A stretch of DNA of 64,000 bases from Arthrobacter sp. FW305-BF8 (GTDB taxonomy: Bacteria > Actinomycetota > Actinomycetes > Actinomycetales > Micrococcaceae), in assembly GCF_021789315.1 (NCBI RefSeq), contig NZ_CP084561.1:4340001-4404000 (forward strand), written 5' to 3'. The notes under the pieces are model-generated. The model did not search any database and was not told the DNA's origin. It saw only the letters and a program-made list of their open reading frames with translations. How positions within the stretch are numbered: the first letter of the stretch is position 1; each line of letters starts with the position of its first letter. A program made the position numbers and the translations under genes. Below are positions 34,282 through 43,177 of this stretch, piece by piece.

Positions 34282-36510
34282 ATGGAACCCCTCCACCTCC
34301 GTACCGCCGGCACCAGCCTGCTAATCGGCTTCAGCAGCGGGGAGGCCGAGGTCATCCACTGGGGCGCCAAACTTGATAGCCGGCTGCCGGACCTCGCCAT
34401 CCTCACCGAAGCCGTCCCGCCCTCCGCGATCGACGCCACGGTCCCCACCGGCCTGCTGCCCCAGGCATCGTCCAGCTGGCGCGGGCGTCCGGCCCTGCGC
34501 GGCCACCGGATTGCCGACGGCGTTTCGGGCCTGGACTTCTCCGTCCGCCTGCGCGCCCTGCACACGGCGGTGAACGGCAACTCCGCTGTCATCGTCCAAG
34601 AGGACGCGGACGCCGGTATCACCGTTGAGTCCACGCTCACGCTGCACGACGGCGGGCTGCTGGAACTGCGGCACACCGTCACCAACACCGGAACGTCGCC
34701 GTTCCAGGTCGACGAGCTGGCCGCTGTCCTGCCGGTGGCTCCGGACGCCGTCGAGCTTCTGGACCTCACCGGACGCTGGTGCCGGGAACGGCACCCGCAG
34801 CGCCGCCCCGTCCAGCAGGGAACCTGGGTCCGCACCGGCCGCCACGGACGCACCGGCCACGACTCCTCGCTCCTCCTTGCCGCCGGAACCGCCGGCTTCG
34901 GCAACCGCCACGGCAGGGTATGGGCAACACATCTCGCCTGGAGCGGCAACCACGAAGAGTTCGCGGATACCCTGGCCGACGGCCGCACCATGATCGGCGG
35001 CTCGGAGCTGCTGGGCCCCGCTGAAGTCATCCTCGGTCCCCGTGAGAGCTACACCACCCCTGCGCTCTTTGCAGCCTACTCGGACCGCGGCCTGGACGGG
35101 ATTAGCGAGGCCTTCTACTGCTGGTTCCGTTCCCGACCGCACCATGTCCTGCCAGCCCCGTCGGCCAATGCCGGGGCCGGAAAACCACGTCCGGTGGTCC
35201 TCAACACCTGGGAAGCCGTCTACTTCAACCACGACCTTGACGCCCTCATCAAGCTTGCCGAGTCCGCTGCCGACCTCGGCGTGGAGCGCTTCGTCCTGGA
35301 CGACGGCTGGTTCCGGGGACGCCGCGATGACCACGCTGGCCTGGGCGACTGGTACGTGGACGAGACGCTCTGGCCCAACGGGCTCACGCCGCTGATCGAG
35401 GCGGTGATATCGAGCGGGATGGAATTCGGCCTCTGGGTGGAACCAGAGATGATCAACCTGGACTCCGACATTGTCCGGGCTCACCCGGAATGGATCGTGG
35501 GACCTTCGGTCCAAAGCTACAAGGACGGCGGGCGCCTGCCCCTCGAATGGCGACACCAGCACACCATTGATCTGGCCAACCCCGCAGCCTGGCAGTACAT
35601 TTACGAGCGCATTGACGCCCTCCTGCGCGAGAACAACATCAGCTACCTCAAATGGGACCAGAACCGGGACCAGTTGGAGCACGGCCATACCGGGCGCTCC
35701 TCGGTCCACGAGCAGACCCTGGCCGCCTACCGGCTCTTCGACGAACTCCGCAAAGCCCATCCCGGCGTCGAAATTGAAAGCTGCTCCTCCGGCGGCGCCC
35801 GCGTGGACCTGGGAATCCTGGAGCGCACGGACCGGATCTGGGCGTCGGACTGCAACGACCCCCTGGAACGCCAGATCATCCAGCGCTGGACCGGCCTGGT
35901 AGTCCCGCCGGAGCTCGTCGGGAGCCACATCGGCCCCACCACATCCCACACCACCGCCCGCACCCACGACCTGTCCTTCCGCGCCATCACGGCCCTTTTT
36001 GGCCACTTCGGCATGGAATGGGACGTCCGGCAGGTGCAGGGAGCAGAACGTGAGGAGCTCAGGCGCTTCATCGGCCTTTACAAGGAACACCGGGGGCTCA
36101 TCCACAGCGGCCGGATGGTGCGCGCTGATGTCCCCGACGAGTCGCTGATGCTGCACGGCGTTGTCGCAGACACCCCATCGGGAGGCAGTGTTTCAGCCGG
36201 CGCGGCCGGCACCGTTGCCGCCGGTACGACAGCGGCGCTGTTTGCTCTCGTGAGCACACGGACATCGTTCGCCGAACAGCCCGGACGGATCACCGTTCCA
36301 GGTCTGGAGGGCGGCCGTACCTACCGGGTGGAAGCAATTTACCCGGCGCCCGGTGACGCCGACTACGCCCACACGTTCACGCAGGCCCAGCCGCCGGCAT
36401 GGCTGGCCTCGGCCGCCGAAGCCAGCGGCAGTTTCCTCGCCGAGATCGGCCTCCCCATGCCGGTCCTGAATCCGGAACACGCCCTGGTGCTGAAGTTCAC
36501 GGCGCTCTAG
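34282..36510 (+). CDS. Alpha-galactosidase, glycoside hydrolase family 36 (copy 1)
   Basis: A 742-residue cytoplasmic enzyme that removes terminal alpha-galactose from raffinose-type sugars or melibiose by a retaining mechanism. The (beta/alpha)8 domain begins around VVLNTWEAVYFNHD (about residue 308) and FVLDDGWFRGRRDDHAGLGDW. The nucleophile is Asp459 in YLKWDQNRD and the acid/base Asp523 in WASDCNDPLERQ. The N-terminal beta-sandwich and C-terminal beta domain are of normal family size. The last roughly 110 residues include a Gly/Ala/Ser-rich insertion (residues 635-655). It follows its transporter, and galE is next, giving a complete galactose route. Confidence 0.9.
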   Translation: MEPLHLRTAGTSLLIGFSSGEAEVIHWGAKLDSRLPDLAILTEAVPPSAIDATVPTGLLPQASSSWRGRPALRGHRIADGVSGLDFSVRLRALHTAVNGNSAVIVQEDADAGITVESTLTLHDGGLLELRHTVTNTGTSPFQVDELAAVLPVAPDAVELLDLTGRWCRERHPQRRPVQQGTWVRTGRHGRTGHDSSLLLAAGTAGFGNRHGRVWATHLAWSGNHEEFADTLADGRTMIGGSELLGPAEVILGPRESYTTPALFAAYSDRGLDGISEAFYCWFRSRPHHVLPAPSANAGAGKPRPVVLNTWEAVYFNHDLDALIKLAESAADLGVERFVLDDGWFRGRRDDHAGLGDWYVDETLWPNGLTPLIEAVISSGMEFGLWVEPEMINLDSDIVRAHPEWIVGPSVQSYKDGGRLPLEWRHQHTIDLANPAAWQYIYERIDALLRENNISYLKWDQNRDQLEHGHTGRSSVHEQTLAAYRLFDELRKAHPGVEIESCSSGGARVDLGILERTDRIWASDCNDPLERQIIQRWTGLVVPPELVGSHIGPTTSHTTARTHDLSFRAITALFGHFGMEWDVRQVQGAEREELRRFIGLYKEHRGLIHSGRMVRADVPDESLMLHGVVADTPSGGSVSAGAAGTVAAGTTAALFALVSTRTSFAEQPGRITVPGLEGGRTYRVEAIYPAPGDADYAHTFTQAQPPAWLASAAEASGSFLAEIGLPMPVLNPEHALVLKFTAL

Positions 36511-36527
36511 CAGTCACAAAACCCATC

Positions 36528-36591
36528 CGAAGACTGCCCCGTCGTGCCCCGGCCCCCCCAAGGGTGGCCCGGGACGTCGGGGCAGTCTTCG
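36528..36591 (+). terminator. Long hairpin between alpha-galactosidase and galE
   Basis: A perfect 14-base stem, CGAAGACTGCCCCG (36528-36541) with 36578-36591, is extended inside by a partly paired GC-rich loop. It starts 18 bases after the GH36 stop and ends 20 bases before galE. It could terminate operon 1 with galE having its own promoter, or attenuate read-through. Confidence 0.7.
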
Positions 36592-36611
36592 CCAGTCAAA
36601 ATGGAAGGCGC

Positions 36612-37625
36612 ATGAAAGTACTTGTCACAGGTGGCACCGGATACATCGGCTCCCACACAGTTCTGTCCCTGCAGGAAGCCGGCCACGACGTGGTGGTCAT
36701 CGACAATCTGGTGAACTCCGGCGAGGAGTCCGTGCGCCGCGTCGCCGAGCTCAGCGGTAGGACGCCCGAATTCCACAACGTGGATCTCGTCGACGAAGCA
36801 GCCCTGGAAGACGTCTTTGCCGCCGCCGACTTCGATGCCGTCATTCATTTCGCCGGGCTCAAAGCCGTGGCCGAATCGGTCCGCGAACCCCTGAAGTACT
36901 ATTACAACAACCTCGTGGGCACCCTCAACCTCATTCGTGCCATGGACCGCCATGACGTTCGCTCCCTCGTGTTCAGCTCATCGGCCACTGTGTACGGGGA
37001 ACATAACCCCGTCCCCTATGTCGAAAAAATGGAAATCGGCGCCAACAACCCCTACGGCAGAACAAAGGAACAGATAGAGGACATCCTTTCGGACCTCGGC
37101 GGCGCGGATCAGCGCTGGCGCATCGCCCTGCTGCGCTACTTCAACCCGGTGGGCGCCCACCCGTCCGGCCGGATCGGCGAGGACCCCCAAGGCATTCCCA
37201 ATAACCTCGTGCCCTTCATCGCCCAGGTGGCCGTGGGGCGCCGTGAGAAACTGATGGTCTTCGGAGGCGACTACAACACGCCGGACGGCACGTGCCTGCG
37301 CGACTACATCCATGTCGTAGACCTCGCTGAGGGGCACGTTGCCGCCCTTAACCACGTGGCCGAACCCGCCGGCATTTTCCGCTGGAACCTGGGCTCAGGC
37401 CAAGGATCCTCGGTGCTGGAGGTCATCAGGTCCTTCGAGAAGGCGGCGGGCCAGCCGATTCCGTACGAGGTCACCGCACGGCGGCCCGGTGACCTGCCGG
37501 CGTTCTGGGCTGACGCCACCTCGGCACTTGCGGATCTGGGCTGGGCTACCACCAAGACCCTGGACCAGATGTGCGAGGACCACTGGCGCTGGCAGAAGAA
37601 CAATCCCAATGGCTATGGCACCTGA
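36612..37625 (+). CDS. galE: UDP-glucose 4-epimerase
   Basis: A 337-residue Leloir-pathway enzyme interconverting UDP-galactose and UDP-glucose. It shows the NAD motif VLVTGGTGYIGSHTVLSL at the N-terminus, HFAGLKAVAESVREPLKYY, the catalytic Ser in SSSATVYG and YGRTK (YxxxK). ATG 36612 has GGAAGG upstream; an earlier open frame is not coding. It lies downstream of an alpha-galactosidase, so it processes the released galactose after GalK/GalT, which are not in the window. Its 3' end overlaps the hybrid regulator gene. Confidence 0.92.
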   Translation: MKVLVTGGTGYIGSHTVLSLQEAGHDVVVIDNLVNSGEESVRRVAELSGRTPEFHNVDLVDEAALEDVFAAADFDAVIHFAGLKAVAESVREPLKYYYNNLVGTLNLIRAMDRHDVRSLVFSSSATVYGEHNPVPYVEKMEIGANNPYGRTKEQIEDILSDLGGADQRWRIALLRYFNPVGAHPSGRIGEDPQGIPNNLVPFIAQVAVGRREKLMVFGGDYNTPDGTCLRDYIHVVDLAEGHVAALNHVAEPAGIFRWNLGSGQGSSVLEVIRSFEKAAGQPIPYEVTARRPGDLPAFWADATSALADLGWATTKTLDQMCEDHWRWQKNNPNGYGT

Positions 37626-38472
37626 AACCGAGATTCCCGCGGCCAACCCCGGCAGCCCTGCGGCCAGGGCAGCGGACGTGCATGTCCACGCCCAACAGTC
37701 CACAGGCATCCGGGAGGTTGCGGCGGCCGCCGGGGTTTCCACCGCCACCGTCTCCCGTGCCCTCCGGGGACTCCCCCGAGTCTCACAATCCACCCGCCAA
37801 AGAATCGAGGCTGCCGCAGCCAACCTCGGCTACGTCGCTTCTTCCGCGGCATCGGAGCTTGCGCGGCGCCGGGGTGACCGCAGGGCCACGCTCCCGGAGC
37901 AGCTGATGCGGGTACAACCTCCTGCGTCGGGCACCGCAGAATTCTCCCGGACCGGCTCCGTGGCCGCTCCCGGGCACCCTGCGTCACCCGGCCGGGGCAC
38001 CATCGTCGTTGTCAACGGGCCCTTGACCGATCCGGGCATACCGGACGAACGCGGCGTGCCAACGCCAGCCGGTATCGAGCAACTTGTCCAGTCAATCGCG
38101 TCGGCACACGGCTTCACTGTGTGCGTCAAGTCCTGCCAGTACGCACGCATGCCCGATGCTGTCCGGAGCGCCGCTGCCTCTGCCGTCGGAATTATCATCA
38201 ACACGGGCAGCCTCAGCCCCGTATCAACCGAGCTGCACGCTGCGCTGGCCTCCGTGTCCGTTCCTACTGTCGAAATCCGCACCAACAACCTCCACCCCGG
38301 GAAAATTGGCAGCGGCCCTCCGTCCTTCGCCTGCACGGTCCTGATTTCCGGCGCGGGCATCTACGGCTACAAACTGGCCATCGACTACCTGGACTCAGCC
38401 GTCCAATCCATACGGGTTCAACCGGACACAGAGCGCTGGATGGCGACGGCAGCAGCGCCGCGTGCCCACTGA
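37609..38472 (+). CDS. Hybrid regulator: LacI-type HTH fused to a degenerate type II dehydroquinase-fold domain
   Basis: A 287-residue protein. Residues about 33-75 are a LacI HTH plus hinge: GIREVAAAAGVSTATVSRALR and RQRIEAAAANLGYVAS. A roughly 50-residue linker follows. From about residue 125 the sequence matches AroQ, type II 3-dehydroquinate dehydratase: GTIVVVNGP, SIASAHGFTVCVK, VGIIINTGSLSPVS, PTVEIRTNN and GAGIYGYKLAIDYL. Key catalytic residues are lost: GPNLN is GPLTD, the catalytic Tyr region is rewritten, THTS is SPVS and VEVH is VEIR. It is therefore probably a ligand-sensing or oligomerising domain in place of the usual sugar domain. The start (37609 or 37615) lies inside galE. 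The 3' end overlaps the convergent ROK gene by 55 bases. Confidence 0.8.
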   Translation: MAMAPETEIPAANPGSPAARAADVHVHAQQSTGIREVAAAAGVSTATVSRALRGLPRVSQSTRQRIEAAAANLGYVASSAASELARRRGDRRATLPEQLMRVQPPASGTAEFSRTGSVAAPGHPASPGRGTIVVVNGPLTDPGIPDERGVPTPAGIEQLVQSIASAHGFTVCVKSCQYARMPDAVRSAAASAVGIIINTGSLSPVSTELHAALASVSVPTVEIRTNNLHPGKIGSGPPSFACTVLISGAGIYGYKLAIDYLDSAVQSIRVQPDTERWMATAAAPRAH

Positions 38473-39536
38473 TTGAACCCAAGGGATTCCAACCGGATAT
38501 CGACTGGCCGGGCCTCAGGATCCCGGTCGGCGGCCATGGCTTCGTGCAGGGGCCCGTCAATCAGCTCCAGGATGCCTATTCCTTCTCCGGCCAGGACGAC
38601 CGTATTCACCATGGCGAGATTCGCGACCGCGGCTATCATCCTGCCCAATGCGCGTCCTGCCGAGTTCACTACGTAGGCAGCAGCAGGATGGCCTTCCGCG
38701 GCCAGGCTGAGCACATCCTGGTATTCCACTGGCCGCCCCAGCGCGGAAGCCGTTTGCGAGCAGATGCTGTGGGTCGAAAGCAAAGCGGTGGAACAACCCC
38801 GGTGCCCGGCAACGCACAGGGGCCCGGCCGGATCGAGCGGAAAGTGCCCTCCAAGTCCCAGACCGGTGTCAGGGACGCTGATAACCCGGTTGTTGATGAC
38901 CAAGCCGTAGCCAACTCCGGCACCGATGGTGATCAGGGCAAAGCTCTCGACCCCGCGGCCCACACCGAACCACTGTTCAGCAACGGTCAGGGCGACAACG
39001 TCGTTTTCGATGACTACCGGCAGCGCGAGCTCCTTCTCCAAGGCCGGCCGCAGTGGTACGTGGCGCCAGTCCAGAAATGGAGCGCGGAGCACAGTTCCGG
39101 CACCGTCGACATGTCCGCCGATGCTGATGCCGATCCCGGATACTGCAATCTCCCCCGATCCTGTCAGGGTGCGGACGCCCTCCGCCAGGGCATGGACCAC
39201 GCCGTGCAGACTGCGGTCAGTGAGCTGAAGTTCCGAACTTTCCAGCTGTTCGGCCCTCATGTCGGTGAGCACCAAGGCGATTTTGTCGCCGGTGATTTTC
39301 GCGCCGATGAAGTGGTGGGACTCCTGCCGGATATCGAGGAGCCGGACGGGGCGTCCCACGGTGCCGTCGTTCACGAGCGGGCCCTCAACGAGGAGGCCTG
39401 CGTCTATCAGAGGTTTCCCTAACCTGGTGAGACTGGCCATCGACAAGCCGAGCCGTTCGGCCAGTTGCCCACGGGACATCGGGCCGTTAACGAGGACGGC
39501 ACGGGTGAGTTCCCGTACGGATTCTTCAAGTTCCAC
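38418..39536 (-). CDS. ROK-family transcriptional regulator of alpha-galactoside locus 2
   Basis: A 372-residue protein from GTG 39536 with AAGGAG eight bases upstream. A MarR-like winged HTH (VRELTRAVLVNGPMSRGQLAE, LGLSMASLTRLGKPLIDAGL, residues about 6-50) precedes a ROK sugar-kinase-like domain: GISIGGHVDGAGT, VVIENDVVALTVAE and ITIGAGVGYGLVI. The zinc motif of ROK proteins is reduced to CVAGHRGCSTALLST. It is divergent from the second GH36 gene, which it should control. It is convergent with and overlaps the hybrid regulator gene. Confidence 0.86.
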   Translation of the reverse strand: MELEESVRELTRAVLVNGPMSRGQLAERLGLSMASLTRLGKPLIDAGLLVEGPLVNDGTVGRPVRLLDIRQESHHFIGAKITGDKIALVLTDMRAEQLESSELQLTDRSLHGVVHALAEGVRTLTGSGEIAVSGIGISIGGHVDGAGTVLRAPFLDWRHVPLRPALEKELALPVVIENDVVALTVAEQWFGVGRGVESFALITIGAGVGYGLVINNRVISVPDTGLGLGGHFPLDPAGPLCVAGHRGCSTALLSTHSICSQTASALGRPVEYQDVLSLAAEGHPAAAYVVNSAGRALGRMIAAVANLAMVNTVVLAGEGIGILELIDGPLHEAMAADRDPEARPVDIRLESLGFNQWARGAAAVAIQRSVSG

Positions 39537-39641
39537 ACCAGCTCCTTAGCTGAGCACACCTGCTAGTTTATTTCATTCTGAAGCTAACCAGCTCAAAAAG
39601 CAGGACTTCCGACGCCACTCGACCCCTAAAGTATATGACCT

Positions 39642-39670
39642 TTGACACAGGATTTGTTTTGCCGTAAAAA
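39642..39670 (+). promoter_or_regulatory. Strong promoter giving a probable leaderless mRNA for alpha-galactosidase 2
   Basis: A consensus TTGACA (39642-39647), 17-base spacer and TAAAAA (39665-39670) place the transcription start about 7 bases on, at or one base before the ATG at 39677. No ribosome site precedes that ATG. Leaderless messages are common in Actinobacteria. Confidence 0.7.
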
Positions 39671-39676
39671 TAAACC

Positions 39677-41890
39677 ATGTCTTCTCCCCTCTATCACCTC
39701 CAAGCAGGCGGAACTTCGGTAATCGTCGATGCCTCCGTTGCCGGAATGCCTGCAATTCTTCACTGGGGCCCCGAGCTGGGTCCGCTCGGCCGGGATGAGC
39801 TGGACGCAATGAGCGCGGCCGCTAAACCCCAAAGGGTTTCAGGGGGAATTGACCACCCGGCCCGGCTCACGCTGCTGCCTCAGGAAGCCCAGGGCTGGCA
39901 GTTGGCCCCCGGGCTCTCGGGCCACCGCTCCGGTACCGGCTTCTCGCCTGACTTTCAGATCAGCGACATTTCCGGAACCGGCTTCTCACCGGACTTCAAG
40001 GTCACGGAAACCGCAGGGTCAGGCCGAAGCCTCACCATCACGGCAACGGATCCCCACGCGGCGTTGAGCCTGACCAGCCGGCTCGAAGTGACGGCATCTG
40101 GACTTTTCAAACAGCAGCAAACGGTGACCAACACCGGAGACGGCAGCTATGACCTTGGCTCACTCGCCCTGTTCTTTCCGTTGCCGCCCGCCGCTGCGGA
40201 AATCCTGGACACCACTGGGCGGCACCTGAAGGAACGTTCCCCGCAACGGCGGGATCTCACTGTCGGCGCACATGTGCGCGAAAGCCGGCGCGGGCGCCCC
40301 GGCGCCGACGCATCACTGCTCATGGCAGCCGGAACCAAAGGCTTCGGCTTCCGCAGCGGCCTGGTCCACGCCGTGCATCTGGCATGGAGCGGAAACCACC
40401 GCCTCAGCGCTGAGCGAAGCATCAACGCGCAGAACTTCCTCACAGCCTCCGAGCTCCTGCTGCCGGGGGAAGTGCGCCTGCAGCCAGGCGAGAGCTACAG
40501 CACCCCGTGGGCCATCGGTTCATGGGGCAACGGACTGGACGAACTTGCCGCACGCTTCCATGAGGACCTCCGGGCACGCCAACACCACCCCAGCTCTCCG
40601 CGTCCTGTCACGATGAACAGCTGGGAGGCCGTCTACTTCGACCATGACCTCCCCCGGCTGAAGGCAATAGCCACCGCCGCGGCTGCGGCAGGAGTGGAAC
40701 GCTTCGTTCTCGACGACGGCTGGTTCCTGGGGCGCCGCGACGACACCGCGGGTCTTGGCGACTGGATTGTGGACAAATCGGTCTGGCCCGAGGGTTTCAG
40801 CCCGATCATTGATCACGTCCGCGGCCTCGGAATGCAGTTCGGGCTCTGGTTTGAGCCCGAGATGGTTAATCCGGACAGCGAACTGGCCCGGAGCCACCCC
40901 GAATGGATGCTGCAGGTCAACGGGCGGATGCCCGTTTCAGCCCGCCAGCAACAGGTCCTGAACCTGGCCCTTCCGGCGGCCTGGGAGTACATTTTCCAGG
41001 CGATGCACAGCATTCTGGATGAGTACCCGATCGACTACATCAAGTGGGATCACAACCGTGACCTGCTTGACCCCGCCAGCGCGGCATCGGGCCAGGCAGC
41101 GGTGCACGCCAACACGCATGCCGTGTACCGGCTGATGGAAGCACTCAAGGAACATCACCCCGGCCTGGAAATCGAGTCCTGCGCCTCCGGCGGGGCACGG
41201 GTCGACCTGGGCGTGCTGGACAGGACGGACAGGATCTGGACAAGCGACTGCATTGATCCGCTAGAACGGCTGGACAACCAGGCCTACACAGGGCTCCTTG
41301 TCCCCTACGAACTAATGGGAGCCCACATCGGCGGACCTGCCTCCCATTCCACGCGCCGCCGCCACAGCCTCGACTTTCGCGCCGCCACCGCCCTCTTCGG
41401 CCACTACGGCATCGAATGGGACATTTCCGGCCTCCCACCGGAGGAACTGGCTGCGTTGCGCGGCTGGGTGGACTTCCACAAGGCGAACCGGTCCCTCTTC
41501 CACACCGGCCGAAGCGTGCATTCGGATCATCCGGACCAGTCCGCCGACCTCAGGGGTGTGGTGGCCAAAGACCAGCAGCGGGCCGTCTTCATCTACACGC
41601 AGCGCAGTGCCAGCGTCACCTACCCGTCCGGGGCGTTCACGCTGCCGGGCCTGGATCCGGACACCCTCTACTCGGTTGCCCTCAGCGCACCGCTGACCGA
41701 CGCAGCCAGCCCGGGACAGTCGGCGCTGGAATGGGCCCAGAAACCCGTGCTCCTCAGTGGCCGCGTCCTCGAGACCGTCGGGCTGCAGGCACCTGTGCTC
41801 TTCCCCGAAACCGCCGCCATCATCACCGTTGAATCCGCGGGCGGCCCGGCAACGCCGCTCACCCCGGCCTCCATCAGGACCAAGGACTAA
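39677..41890 (+). CDS. Alpha-galactosidase, glycoside hydrolase family 36 (copy 2)
   Basis: A 737-residue paralogue of the enzyme at 34282, with the same domain order. MNSWEAVYFDHD and FVLDDGWFLGRRDDTAGLGDW open the barrel. The nucleophile is Asp458 (IKWDHNRD) and the acid/base Asp524 (WTSDCIDPLERL). It differs from copy 1 by a 14-residue tandem duplication (GTGFSPDF repeated at residues about 86-113) in the N-terminal domain, and by sequence divergence that suggests an old duplication or separate origin. It is the first gene of locus 2, so here the enzyme precedes the transporter. Confidence 0.9.
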   Translation: MSSPLYHLQAGGTSVIVDASVAGMPAILHWGPELGPLGRDELDAMSAAAKPQRVSGGIDHPARLTLLPQEAQGWQLAPGLSGHRSGTGFSPDFQISDISGTGFSPDFKVTETAGSGRSLTITATDPHAALSLTSRLEVTASGLFKQQQTVTNTGDGSYDLGSLALFFPLPPAAAEILDTTGRHLKERSPQRRDLTVGAHVRESRRGRPGADASLLMAAGTKGFGFRSGLVHAVHLAWSGNHRLSAERSINAQNFLTASELLLPGEVRLQPGESYSTPWAIGSWGNGLDELAARFHEDLRARQHHPSSPRPVTMNSWEAVYFDHDLPRLKAIATAAAAAGVERFVLDDGWFLGRRDDTAGLGDWIVDKSVWPEGFSPIIDHVRGLGMQFGLWFEPEMVNPDSELARSHPEWMLQVNGRMPVSARQQQVLNLALPAAWEYIFQAMHSILDEYPIDYIKWDHNRDLLDPASAASGQAAVHANTHAVYRLMEALKEHHPGLEIESCASGGARVDLGVLDRTDRIWTSDCIDPLERLDNQAYTGLLVPYELMGAHIGGPASHSTRRRHSLDFRAATALFGHYGIEWDISGLPPEELAALRGWVDFHKANRSLFHTGRSVHSDHPDQSADLRGVVAKDQQRAVFIYTQRSASVTYPSGAFTLPGLDPDTLYSVALSAPLTDAASPGQSALEWAQKPVLLSGRVLETVGLQAPVLFPETAAIITVESAGGPATPLTPASIRTKD
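39932..40015 (+). repeat. 42-base tandem duplication inside GH36 copy 2
   Basis: Two 42-base units (39932-39973 and 39974-40015) both encode GTGFSPDF plus six variable residues. Reading frame is kept. Copy 1 of the enzyme has no such repeat. Confidence 0.7.
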
Positions 41891-41893
41891 CAC

Positions 41894-43177
41894 ATGTTCC
41901 AGCTCAAGCAAGGGCGGGCTAAAGCCCTCACCGCCGCACTTGCCGCAGCATTGCTGGCCGGCTGCGCCCCGCCACCGGCGGGAAACGAGGTCACGCTCAA
42001 TTTCTTTCAGTTCAAACCCGAAGCAATACAGGAATTCGCCGGTCTCATCGACGAGTTCGAGGCAGCGAATCCCGGTATCCGGGTGCTGCAGAATAACGTC
42101 CCCGACCCGGATACGGCCATTCGAACCCTCCTTGTGAAAGACAAGACACCGGATGTGCTGACCCTTAACGGAAACGCCAGCTTTGGCCTCCTCGCGAAAG
42201 CCTGCGTGTTCGCCGACCTCAGCAAGGAACCCTCAGCAAAAGAGGTCCTTCCCGCTGTGCAGGACATCCTCAACGCCAACGGTCGCTGCAATGACTCGGA
42301 GATCAACGGTCTTCCCATGGCGAACAATGCCAGCGGCATCCTGTACAACCCCGAACTCTTCGCCAAGTACGGGGTTTCCGTTCCCCGGACCTGGGACGAG
42401 CTCATTGCGGCGGCCGAAACGTTCAAGGCCCATGGGGTCGCACCGTTTTACATGACCCTCAAAGACGCCTGGACCACCTCCCCGGCTCTGGTAAATCTTG
42501 CTGCCCAACTGCAGCCCGAAGGATTCTTTGACCGGCTGAACGCGGCCGGCGCCGACCGGGCCAACAGCCCCGTATCCTTCAGCAAGGATTACCAGGAAGT
42601 TGCCGACAAGCTGCTCCAGCTCTTCAAGTACGCCCAGCCGGGCGCGATCGGAGTGGACTACGCGTCAGGCAACAAGGCCTTCGCCGACGGCAAGGCCGCG
42701 ATGTACCTCAATGGCAGCTTCGCCGTGCCAGCCATCAGAGCCGCTAACCGGGACGCAAAAATCGCTTCCTTTCCCTACCCCGTGACGAACGATGCCGCCC
42801 ACACCACCGTGGTGTCCGGCGTCGACGTCGCACTGGCCATGGGCAGGGAGACACCGCACCGGGCTGAAGCGCAAAAATTCATCAACTTCCTCATGTCCAA
42901 GGAAGTGATTGACAAGTACGCCAAAAACCAGAGCGCCTTCGCCCCCATCAAGTCAGCTGCGCCACAACAGGACCCGGCCCTGAAGGGCCTGGCCAGCTAC
43001 TTCACTGCCGGGAAGGTCGCCGGCTACATGGACCACCGGCTGCCGCCCAGCATTCCGCTGGTCAACATCACCCAGCAGTTCGTCCTGGACGCCGATAAAT
43101 CCCGCTACCTGAACACCTTGGACAACGAATGGTTCAAGATCGCCGCCCGCACGCCCAAACGAGGTGACCAGCAATGA
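41894..43177 (+). CDS. Extracellular sugar-binding lipoprotein of ABC importer 2
   Basis: A 427-residue binding protein, AAGGA before ATG 41894, three bases after the GH36 stop. The lipobox is LLAGCAPP (Cys about 25). Family segments are VTLNFFQFKPEAIQEFAGLI, KTPDVLTLNGNASFGLLA, AAMYLNGSFAVPAI and EAQKFINFLMSKEVI. It captures the sugar for the following two permeases. Its last codons overlap the permease start by four bases. Confidence 0.87.
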   Translation: MFQLKQGRAKALTAALAAALLAGCAPPPAGNEVTLNFFQFKPEAIQEFAGLIDEFEAANPGIRVLQNNVPDPDTAIRTLLVKDKTPDVLTLNGNASFGLLAKACVFADLSKEPSAKEVLPAVQDILNANGRCNDSEINGLPMANNASGILYNPELFAKYGVSVPRTWDELIAAAETFKAHGVAPFYMTLKDAWTTSPALVNLAAQLQPEGFFDRLNAAGADRANSPVSFSKDYQEVADKLLQLFKYAQPGAIGVDYASGNKAFADGKAAMYLNGSFAVPAIRAANRDAKIASFPYPVTNDAAHTTVVSGVDVALAMGRETPHRAEAQKFINFLMSKEVIDKYAKNQSAFAPIKSAAPQQDPALKGLASYFTAGKVAGYMDHRLPPSIPLVNITQQFVLDADKSRYLNTLDNEWFKIAARTPKRGDQQ

